This document shows, piece after piece, positions 1-5,023 of a stretch of DNA of 5,260 nucleotides. This DNA is from Alphaproteobacteria bacterium. Its GTDB lineage: Bacteria > Pseudomonadota > Alphaproteobacteria > JABSOH01 > JABAAW01. The notes below the pieces were generated by a model. The model had not been told where the DNA came from, searched no databases, and saw only the letters and a list, made by a program, of their open reading frames with translations. The position numbers and the translations under genes are program-made. Positions within the stretch are counted from its first letter, which is position 1; each line of letters starts with the position of its first letter. The stretch lies in contig JABAAD010000052.1 of NCBI GenBank assembly GCA_014238935.1, forward strand, positions 1 to 5,260, in the 5' to 3' direction.

Positions 1-48
1 CAGAAAGTGCAAGTGCAAATGCAAATGAAGGAGCAGGCGACAGAGTGA
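1..48 (+). CDS. Possible 3' end of an upstream gene
   Basis: Reading from base 1, this frame is open and ends at TGA 46-48, giving the tail QKVQVQMQMKEQATE. A second frame from base 3 is also open, to TGA 57-59, and gives ESASANANEGAGDRVKTG. Either could be the C-terminus of a gene that begins before the window, and the sequence does not decide between them. Both readings look low in complexity because the DNA here is built of hexamer repeats (GTGCAA twice, then ATGCAA). The piece is too short to identify a family, and the region may equally be a non-coding leader. Confidence 0.25.
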   Translation, partial: QKVQVQMQMKEQATE

Positions 49-67
49 AGACGGGATGAAGATGAAG
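7..67. repeat. Short hexamer tandem repeats in the leader
   Basis: Bases 7-24 read GTGCAA, GTGCAA, ATGCAA, followed by ATG. Bases 56-67 read ATGAAG twice. These are short perfect or near-perfect 6-bp tandem repeats, upstream of the start of the unknown gene at 126. They could reflect replication slippage in a low-constraint region, or the repetitive tail of an upstream protein. I see no larger repeat unit. Confidence 0.5.
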
Positions 68-111
68 CAAAGATTTCTCTGTAGAACGCAGAGACAGTCT
101 TGACAAAAAAA

Positions 112-117
112 AGAGGA
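112..117 (+). promoter_or_regulatory. Ribosome binding site for the unknown gene at 126
   Basis: AGAGGA ends 8 bases before the ATG at 126, a good Shine-Dalgarno match at normal spacing. This supports ATG 126 as the start. A second AAAGG touches the ATG directly and is too close to work as a ribosome binding site. Confidence 0.6.
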
Positions 118-125
118 TCGAAAGG

Positions 126-1730
126 ATGGCAAACGATATTTTCACGGCGGTGAAAGGGCTGACCTCGCCCAGCGATGTCGTTGCTCCGCAAAACCCCAGC
201 TCTTCGGTAAGCGAACGAGCTCGTCGTGCGCGTGATGCGCGTTTGTTGCGGCAGAACGCAAACACGCAAAACGCGCTGGCTTTCTTCAAAGGGAAACGCC
301 TTCTGGGAGGAAATCTTTTGCAAGGCGGCGGCACGTCCGTCGATTCCTTTGTGACTCTTAGCCTTTTTGGAGAAATACAAAAGGACGAGGACGATGCCTT
401 CGCACTGCTGCTACACCAAGCGCAAGAGCGGATTGCGAAGAATCAGTTTCGTCCTTCGATATTCAACCCCGTCTCTGCGGAAGAGCGCGTGCGTCGCCTT
501 CTGGAGAATGCTCCGCAAGCTCAAGAGCCGCAACCCTATCGCTACAGCAGCTACGACCCCCAGGCAGAGAAACGGCGGCAAGAAGAGCAGCTGGCGCACA
601 TCGACGCGATTGTGCAAGCGACGACGCTCAGACTGAATCGCGCCTTGCTAGAAGGCGAGCTGCCTGACACGAGCCAACGACCGCGTATCTCGGATCTCTT
701 GCCCCAAGGGCTGAGCGAGACGAAGCTGGACGGCTCGATCGATTTGCGTCTCTCCAGAAGGCTTGCCCACTTGGACTTGGATACAAACACCCCGACACAG
801 AAATTGGTCTTGGACAAGCTGCTACGCCTGCGCCGCTCTTCCTCTTTCGTCGGCTTGACAACGACGCAGATCGAAGAGAAACAACAAGAACTCGGCTTGA
901 CCGACGCACAGCGAGAAACCGAACAGAAAAAAGATGCCGCGGGCATCCCGACGCATGTGCAAGTGACGCTACAAGGCAGAAATCTCAATCTGGATCCCGC
1001 CTTTGTCGAAACGCAAAGGCGTTTCGATCCGGACTTCCAAATTGAAAGCCACAAAATTCCTACGGGTAGCTTGGTGTTGGACGGCAACATTTTACCCAGC
1101 CGCACGGCGAAAGGAATCTTGATTCGCCACACCCTGACCTACGAAGAGTATCAAAGGCTTGAATACAGCCCTCCCGCGTTGAACAACGAGGAGCAAATCG
1201 ATTACTTCTCGGCGATTGCCTTCCGTCACCCCGACGGCAGCCAAGCGGTGCTCGACGACAAGGCGTCGCGCGGCAGCGTCCAAACCGTCGCCTTGACGAC
1301 ACCCGAAACGCCTTCCGTATCGACCCTTGAGACTTTGGGGGCAGACCAATACCGCCGCTACGATATTTCTCTGCCGACAGAATACAACAGCCCTTTCCGC
1401 GAGGTGGAACTCGTCTTCGAAAACGCAGACTTTACCAACAGCGCTGCCTCGAACATTTTGGAAGCGTTGCAGAACCGCGATCTCGTGATCGAAGCAACTC
1501 AGCAAGGCTACAACAAGAGCTACAGCGACGACCGCAAGCTGACTTTGGATTACGAAGATCTGCGCAACAAACTGGACGACCTCGTCGACAACGACAACAG
1601 CGTGCGCTTTCTGTTCTTTGCCCCTGATGCGGCAAGAAACGGGGCAGCGCTTACGCTCTATGTCCGCGAACAAGGCACGCCCCCCGCCCTTGCCCTCGCC
1701 TTGGAAGGTGTGCGCGCACGATTCCTGTAA
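126..1730 (+). CDS. Unknown 534-residue protein without Met, Cys or Trp
   Basis: I do not recognise the family. The frame is a solid 534-codon gene with a good ribosome binding site, codon use like that of its neighbours, and a tight junction to argH. No signal peptide or membrane segment is visible, so by sequence it is soluble. Residues 23-60 are polar and basic, with an Arg-rich stretch (SERARRARDARLLR). Residues 83-130 look helical and charged, and residues 145-180 form a charged helix (EKRRQEEQLAHIDAIVQ). Residues 275-520 look mixed and strand-rich, with NLNLDPAF, SLVLDGNILPS, YDISLPTEY and VRFLFFAPDA. After the initiator Met the protein contains no Met, Cys or Trp at all, which is unlikely by chance at this length and recalls exported or structural proteins. 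The 5-base gap to argH suggests co-transcription and possibly coupled translation. Whether it has any role in arginine synthesis is unknown. It could be a lineage-specific structural or secretion-related protein. Confidence 0.85.
   Translation: MANDIFTAVKGLTSPSDVVAPQNPSSSVSERARRARDARLLRQNANTQNALAFFKGKRLLGGNLLQGGGTSVDSFVTLSLFGEIQKDEDDAFALLLHQAQERIAKNQFRPSIFNPVSAEERVRRLLENAPQAQEPQPYRYSSYDPQAEKRRQEEQLAHIDAIVQATTLRLNRALLEGELPDTSQRPRISDLLPQGLSETKLDGSIDLRLSRRLAHLDLDTNTPTQKLVLDKLLRLRRSSSFVGLTTTQIEEKQQELGLTDAQRETEQKKDAAGIPTHVQVTLQGRNLNLDPAFVETQRRFDPDFQIESHKIPTGSLVLDGNILPSRTAKGILIRHTLTYEEYQRLEYSPPALNNEEQIDYFSAIAFRHPDGSQAVLDDKASRGSVQTVALTTPETPSVSTLETLGADQYRRYDISLPTEYNSPFREVELVFENADFTNSAASNILEALQNRDLVIEATQQGYNKSYSDDRKLTLDYEDLRNKLDDLVDNDNSVRFLFFAPDAARNGAALTLYVREQGTPPALALALEGVRARFL
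998..1027 (+). repeat. Two mutually exclusive perfect stems inside the unknown gene
   Basis: Stem A pairs CGCCTTTG (998-1005) with CAAAGGCG (1014-1021), 8 perfect base pairs around an 8-base loop. Stem B pairs TCGAAACGC (1006-1014) with GCGTTTCGA (1019-1027), 9 perfect base pairs around the loop AAAG. The stems share bases 1014 and 1019-1021, so only one can form at a time. The region is read as protein (DPAFVETQRRFDPD), so this may be coincidence, or it may be an RNA switch or protein-binding site within the coding sequence. No run of T follows, so it is not a standard terminator. Confidence 0.5.
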
Positions 1731-1735
1731 CCTTT

Positions 1736-3199
1736 GTGAAGGACTTCGACGACGCAGAGAGCCGCAAGACAAAAGCCTCGCAAGCTCATCAAATTTGGGG
1801 CGGACGCTTTCAAAGCACGCCTGATACGCCGACGCGCGCCATCAACGAATCCCTCTCCATCGACAAAAGAATGTGGCGCGAAGACCTTCAGGGCTCGCTC
1901 GCCTACGCACGCGAGCTCGCGCGCTGCAAGGTGCTGACCTGCGACCAAGCGCAGAGGATCGAGAAGGGACTGAAACAAATCGGCGTCGAGCTTCAAGAAG
2001 GAACATTTCCCTTCGACGAGGCGCTGGAAGACATCCACATGAACATCGAGGCGCGTTTGTGCGCGCTCATCGGCGAGGACGGCGAACGCCTGCACACGGG
2101 ACGCAGCCGCAACGACCAAGTTGCGACCGATCTGCGCCTATGGCAGCGGAGCGCTACGGATACGCTCGACGAGGACATTGCATCCTTGCAAAGGTCTCTT
2201 TTGGAGCAGTCCGAAAAGACGATCGACTGGGTGATGCCGGGCTTCACGCACCTACAAAGCGCACAACCTGTCACCTTCGCGCACCATTGCCTCGCCTACC
2301 ACACGATGCTGGCACGCGACCGAGCGCGACTGAACGACGCGCGCGCGCGTAGTGCCGAGTCGCCGTTGGGGGCTGGCGCGCTTGCCGGCAGTGCCTTGCC
2401 GATCGACCGCCACAGGCTTGCACGAGCATTGGGATTGCGACACGCGATGGAGAACTCGCTGGATGCCGTCTCTGCAAGAGATTTCGTCCTCGAGTTTCTC
2501 GCCGCTGCGGCGATTCTTGCAACCCACCTCTCGCGCTTGGCAGAGGACATCGTCTTGTGGGCATCCACTCCCTTTGCCTTCGTACGCTTGAGCGACGAGA
2601 CCAGCACGGGCTCTTCCCTCATGCCGCAAAAGCAGAACCCCGACGGCGCAGAGTTGGCACGCGCAAAGGCTGCGCGACTCTGCGGAAATTTGGTTGCCCT
2701 TTTGGGTGTCGTCAAGGCTCTACCCCTCGCTTATGCCAAAGACTTGCAAGAAGACAAAGCGGCGCTCTTCGATTCCTTCGATCAGGTACGGCTCGCGCTG
2801 CATGCACTCACCGCCACCGTCGCGGGATTGACTCCCGATCGCGCGCGCATGCACGAGGTGGCGGCTGCGGGTTTTCCTGAGGCGACCGACTTGGCAGATT
2901 GGCTCGTCTTCGAACACGACCTTCCCTTTCGTAGCGCGCACGCCGTTGCAGGAGAGATCGTTCGAAAAGCCGAGGCGTGCGGATGCAAAACGCTTCGCCA
3001 AATACCGATCGATGAGGCGCAAAAAATCTTTCCCGCCGTCTCGCAAAAACTGTTGGACAGCCTCACCGTCGAAAACGCGCTCCAAAGGCGCAACGCCTTC
3101 GGTGCTAGCGCTCCTGAGCGCGTACGCGAGCAGGTCGCGCGCTTGAAAAAAAACGCAACTCTATCCGAAACTCTATCCGAAATCCCTGCGAAAGGATGA
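1736..3199 (+). CDS. argH: Argininosuccinate lyase
   Basis: This enzyme makes the last step of arginine synthesis, splitting argininosuccinate into arginine and fumarate, as a cytoplasmic homotetramer of the fumarase/aspartase superfamily. At 487 residues it is slightly longer than the usual 460 or so, with a short N-terminal extension before WGGRF (21-25) and a Lys/Ser tail. Family blocks run in order: TGRSRNDQV (121-129), [13 protein letters not shown] (169-181) with the acid/base candidate His172, and the signature [11 protein letters not shown] (292-302) with catalytic Ser293, Lys299, Asn301 and Glu306 in place. Gln300 sits at the variable position of the signature, so activity is expected. 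The start is GTG 1736, because no other start codon lies in frame before WGGRF. It follows the upstream stop by 5 bases without a clear Shine-Dalgarno, which suggests translational coupling. It overlaps the next gene by ATGA. The body resembles alphaproteobacterial ArgH. Confidence 0.97.
   Translation: MKDFDDAESRKTKASQAHQIWGGRFQSTPDTPTRAINESLSIDKRMWREDLQGSLAYARELARCKVLTCDQAQRIEKGLKQIGVELQEGTFPFDEALEDIHMNIEARLCALIGEDGERLHTGRSRNDQVATDLRLWQRSATDTLDEDIASLQRSLLEQSEKTIDWVMPGFTHLQSAQPVTFAHHCLAYHTMLARDRARLNDARARSAESPLGAGALAGSALPIDRHRLARALGLRHAMENSLDAVSARDFVLEFLAAAAILATHLSRLAEDIVLWASTPFAFVRLSDETSTGSSLMPQKQNPDGAELARAKAARLCGNLVALLGVVKALPLAYAKDLQEDKAALFDSFDQVRLALHALTATVAGLTPDRARMHEVAAAGFPEATDLADWLVFEHDLPFRSAHAVAGEIVRKAEACGCKTLRQIPIDEAQKIFPAVSQKLLDSLTVENALQRRNAFGASAPERVREQVARLKKNATLSETLSEIPAKG
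2337..2350. repeat. (CG)6 palindromic tract in argH
   Basis: ACGCGCGCGCGCGT is a 14-bp self-complementary run of alternating purines and pyrimidines, encoding the ARAR part of ArgH (about residues 202-205). Alternating CG tracts of this kind can adopt Z-DNA under negative supercoiling. An identical 14-mer lies in lysA at 4607-4620. It may be a by-product of Ala/Arg codons in a GC-rich genome. Confidence 0.6.
3146..3154 (+). other. A8C homopolymer, slippery-type heptamer in argH
   Basis: Eight consecutive A followed by C encode Lys471-Lys472-Asn473. Read in the argH frame, the last seven bases form A AAA AAC, the X XXY YYZ pattern of known -1 frameshift sites. The -1 frame is free of stops from here into the lipoprotein gene that starts at 3196, so a slip would fuse ArgH in frame to that gene. 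No strong downstream stem is visible, so programmed frameshifting is not supported by structure. Confidence 0.3.
3158..3181. repeat. 12-bp perfect tandem duplication at the argH 3' end
   Basis: ACTCTATCCGAA is present twice back to back and encodes TLSE-TLSE in the C-terminal tail of ArgH (residues 475-482). The copies are identical, which points to a recent slippage duplication. It keeps the frame and lies outside the catalytic core, so it should be tolerated. Confidence 0.85.
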
Positions 3200-3372
3200 G
3201 GGTCAAAGCACGCTCGAAGATCATTGACGGGCTTTTCAAGCCTCGTCTCTTCGTTGTGGCGTTGATGCTTTGCGCAACTTTACTTTGGAGCGGCGCGCTT
3301 TCGGGCTGTGGTGTTCGCAAGGTTCCTCTGCCTGCCGAGGATGTTGCAAAACCGCGTTATCCCCCGCGCTAA
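3196..3372 (+). CDS. lptM: Small LptM/YifL-type outer-membrane lipoprotein
   Basis: This 58-residue reading frame starts with ATG inside the argH stop (ATGA overlap) and ends at TAA 3370-3372. It has a basic n-region ([17 protein letters not shown]), a hydrophobic core (LFVVALMLCATLLWSGA) and a clean lipobox LSGC, with lipidated Cys38. The mature peptide is about 21 residues and begins CGVRKVPLP, matching the CG-xxx-P-x-x-P look of the LptM family (YifL in E. coli, LppL in Pseudomonas). LptM is known to associate with the LPS translocon component LptD and to help its oxidative maturation in the outer membrane. A gene of this type next to lysA is a conserved arrangement in many Proteobacteria, and that context supports the call as much as the short sequence does. 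The AAAGG just before the ATG is too close for a normal ribosome binding site, so re-initiation after argH is likely. Confidence 0.85.
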   Translation: MRVKARSKIIDGLFKPRLFVVALMLCATLLWSGALSGCGVRKVPLPAEDVAKPRYPPR

Positions 3373-3381
3373 TTTTTCGCC

Positions 3382-4749
3382 GTGTCCGTAACACAATCTC
3401 GCCTTGTCGGTTCTCTGCCCGTCGGATTGGAGCGTCGTCGTGGCACGTTGTGCTTTGTCGGACAATCTCTGACAAAGCTTGCGACACGCTTCGGCACGCC
3501 GCTCTATGTCTATGCGGAAGAACCCTTGGAGCAACAAGCGCGCGCTTGGTGCGAGAGCATGCAAAGCTGTTTCGGCGAGAGAGCGCTAGTAGCTTACGCT
3601 GTGAAGGCGAACGACCGTCTGCGCGTGTTGCAAACGCTTGCTCGGGTGGGCTGCGGCTTCGACATCGTCTCCGAGGGTGAGATGCTGCGCGCGTTGGCGA
3701 GCGGCGTTGATCCTGAGCGCGTCGTCTTTTCGGGTGTCGGCAAAAGCGACTTCGAGCTTCGCTCTGCCTTGCAGCAGGGCGTGCGCCATATCAATGTCGA
3801 ATCGGAATCGGAGCTGCGACGCTTGAGCAAGGTTGCCGAGCAGCAAGGCACTCTCGCCTCGGTGTCCTTGCGTCTTACGCCCGACATCGCGGCGGGGGGA
3901 CACGAAAAAATTTCTACGGGACGCAAAACGGACAAGTTCGGCATTACCCCCGAACACGCGCTCGAGCTTTGGCGACGCACTTGGCAAGGGATCGCCTTCG
4001 ACGGCGTGGCTGTCCATTGCGGCTCGCAGATTTGCGACCTTGCGCTCTTCGAAAAAATCTTTCGCTTCGTTGCCGAATGGGCAAAGAAGATGCAAACCTT
4101 GTCGCTACCTGTGCGGCGTATCGATTTGGGCGGCGGCATCGGAATCGACGCGCGCGGAACAGCCTCACCCTCGCCGCTGCTCTACGCTCGTGCTGCAGAA
4201 AAGTGGCTTGCCCCCTTCCTCGCGGACAAGACGCGCATTCTCGTCGAGCCGGGGCGCGCGATCGCAGCAACGGCAGGATTGCTCCTTACGCGCGTCATCG
4301 ATGTGAAACGCATCGCAGACAGGACTTGTCTTGTCGTCGACGCAGGAATGAACGACTTCCTACGATGCGCGCTGTACGACGCGCACCACAGCTTGTTGCC
4401 CGTCGTTTGCCCCGTCGTTTGCAAAGACAAACCCGCCTCGATCACGAACTCTGGCACGAAGGCGACAAAAACTTGGGTCGTCGGACCCGTCTGCGAGAGC
4501 AGCGATGCCTTCGGAGAACACGAGGGGCTGGCAGAAGTCGCAACAGGCGATGTGCTCGCGCTGTGCTTGGCGGGAGCTTACGGCGCGGTGATGGCGAGCG
4601 ACTACAACGCGCGCGCGCGTATCGCAGAGGTTTTCATCGAACAAAACGGCAACATTTTCCTGTTACGCGAGAGAGAAAACGCGCGTGTTCGGCTTGCCGA
4701 AGAACAAAGTTGTATCGAGGCAGCGAGAGCACGAGAGCATACGACCTAA
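3382..4749 (+). CDS. lysA: Diaminopimelate decarboxylase
   Basis: This PLP enzyme of fold type III decarboxylates meso-diaminopimelate to L-lysine in the cytoplasm, the last step of lysine synthesis. At 455 residues it is a little longer than the usual 415-430. Landmarks run in order: FGTPLYVYAEE (37-47), YAVKAN (72-77) with PLP-binding Lys75, HEKISTGRKTDKFGI (174-188), VHCGSQI (211-217), the phosphate-binding DLGGGIGI (248-255), VEPGRAI (288-294), VGPVCESSD (368-376) with the conserved Cys371-Glu372 pair, and GAYGAVMASDYN (398-409) with Tyr400. All expected active-site elements are present. GTG 3382 is chosen because a stop in the same frame lies just 9 bases upstream. A later TTG (about 3429) would remove residues before the conserved core and cannot be excluded. 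No good Shine-Dalgarno precedes it, so translation may be coupled to the lipoprotein gene. Confidence 0.97.
   Translation: MSVTQSRLVGSLPVGLERRRGTLCFVGQSLTKLATRFGTPLYVYAEEPLEQQARAWCESMQSCFGERALVAYAVKANDRLRVLQTLARVGCGFDIVSEGEMLRALASGVDPERVVFSGVGKSDFELRSALQQGVRHINVESESELRRLSKVAEQQGTLASVSLRLTPDIAAGGHEKISTGRKTDKFGITPEHALELWRRTWQGIAFDGVAVHCGSQICDLALFEKIFRFVAEWAKKMQTLSLPVRRIDLGGGIGIDARGTASPSPLLYARAAEKWLAPFLADKTRILVEPGRAIAATAGLLLTRVIDVKRIADRTCLVVDAGMNDFLRCALYDAHHSLLPVVCPVVCKDKPASITNSGTKATKTWVVGPVCESSDAFGEHEGLAEVATGDVLALCLAGAYGAVMASDYNARARIAEVFIEQNGNIFLLRERENARVRLAEEQSCIEAARAREHTT
4399..4422. repeat. 12-bp perfect tandem duplication in lysA
   Basis: CCCGTCGTTTGC occurs twice in tandem and encodes PVVC-PVVC (residues 340-347 of LysA), in the segment after the LYDAHHSLLP block. 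The copies are identical and keep the frame. Most LysA proteins are variable in length here, so the extra four residues are probably tolerated. It is the second 12-bp in-frame duplication in this operon. Confidence 0.85.
4607..4620. repeat. (CG)6 palindromic tract in lysA
   Basis: The 14-mer ACGCGCGCGCGCGT is identical to the one in argH at 2337-2350 and again encodes ARAR, here in the YNARARIAEV block of LysA. It is a self-complementary alternating purine-pyrimidine tract and a potential Z-DNA site. In LysA this block is conserved as protein, so protein constraint may explain it. Confidence 0.6.
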
Positions 4750-4789
4750 GGCGTGAAAAGCTTGAAAAACCTGAACTTTGCCTTCTCTC

Positions 4790-4805
4790 TTCACAAAAAT
4801 GTGAA
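4790..4805. promoter_or_regulatory. Inverted repeat TTCACA-N4-TGTGAA
   Basis: TTCACA (4790-4795) and TGTGAA (4800-4805) are perfect inverted copies around AAAA. The half-sites resemble the TGTGA/TCACA words of CRP/FNR-type sites, but they face the opposite way and are closer together than in a classical CRP site. It lies 41 bases after the lysA stop and upstream of a candidate promoter at 4827. It could be an operator or the first hairpin of an operon end. Confidence 0.4.
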
Positions 4806-4824
4806 CACGATTCACGCAATCGTG
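4806..4824. promoter_or_regulatory. Inverted repeat CACGATT-N5-AATCGTG
   Basis: CACGATT (4806-4812) and AATCGTG (4818-4824) pair perfectly over 7 bases around CACGC. It begins on the very next base after the preceding inverted repeat. As a terminator for the lysA operon it is weak: the stem has few G-C pairs and only three T follow. A protein-binding site for the gene downstream fits at least as well. Confidence 0.45.
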
Positions 4825-4826
4825 AT

Positions 4827-4855
4827 TTGACTCACCCCCTCCGACCCGCCACAAT
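4827..4855 (+). promoter_or_regulatory. Candidate sigma70-type promoter of the truncated gene
   Basis: TTGACT (4827-4832, five of six matches to the -35 consensus) is followed after exactly 17 bases by CACAAT (4850-4855, four of six matches to -10). Transcription would begin near 4862 and leave a leader of about 160 bases before the ATG at 5024. The two inverted repeats end directly upstream of the -35 box, where activators often bind. This is a consensus-based prediction only. Confidence 0.4.
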
Positions 4856-4861
4856 CGAGCG

Positions 4862-5023
4862 AGCGTAAGGGGTGGTAGCAAAGTTACGCGGGGGAGAACA
4901 AACGGGGGAAACAGGAGAAGAATAGGTGAAGGATGGGTAGAACAATAGGAAACTTTTCGAAGCCCTGTCCAACTTGTCGCCCAATTCAACGCCAATTTCG
5001 ATACGACCCAAGAGGAGACGACC
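4862..5023 (+). other. Purine-rich leader before the truncated gene
   Basis: This non-coding stretch has G runs at 4869-4872, 4890-4894 and 4904-4908, followed by an almost pyrimidine-free segment up to about 4950. It would be the 5' untranslated leader if the promoter at 4827 is used. The G runs are too far apart for a standard G-quadruplex. From 4949 the frame of the downstream gene is open but has no start codon before the ATG at 5024. I recognise no riboswitch. Confidence 0.4.
5013..5018 (+). promoter_or_regulatory. Ribosome binding site for the truncated gene
   Basis: AGGAGA, within AGAGGAGACG, ends about 5 bases before the ATG at 5024. It is the strongest Shine-Dalgarno in the window and fixes ATG 5024 as the start of the last gene. 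Confidence 0.75.

Noticed and set aside
100..105. TTGACA, a perfect -35 box
   Set aside because: A -10 box 17 bases later would fall on the ATG at 126 and no TATAAT-like word is there, so it cannot be the promoter of this gene in the usual way.
292..300. Loss of a catalytic Lys in the ArgH signature (residue numbering; KQN instead of KKN)
   Set aside because: The conserved Lys is the first one (Lys299) and is present. Gln300 falls at the variable position of GSSxMPxKxN.
551..1132. 193-codon open frame on the - strand opposite the unknown gene
   Set aside because: Ser/Cys-rich shadow sequence with no recognisable motif, opposite a gene with a good start and ribosome binding site.
1092..1772. 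226-codon open frame on the - strand across the end of the unknown gene and the start of argH
   Set aside because: It lies fully opposite two better supported genes, and its Val-rich runs are typical of antisense shadows of Asp/Asn codons. No ribosome binding site or family motif is seen.
4806..4830. Rho-independent terminator for the lysA operon
   Set aside because: The 7-bp stem has few G-C pairs and is followed by only three T, so I list it as an inverted repeat instead.
3969..4868. 299-codon open frame on the + strand within lysA and the following intergenic region
   Set aside because: It is extremely Arg-rich with scattered Cys, as expected of a shifted frame in GC-rich DNA, and it overlaps the clearly real lysA.
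4869..4937. G-quadruplex in the purine-rich leader
   Set aside because: The four G runs are separated by loops much longer than the usual limit of about 7 bases.
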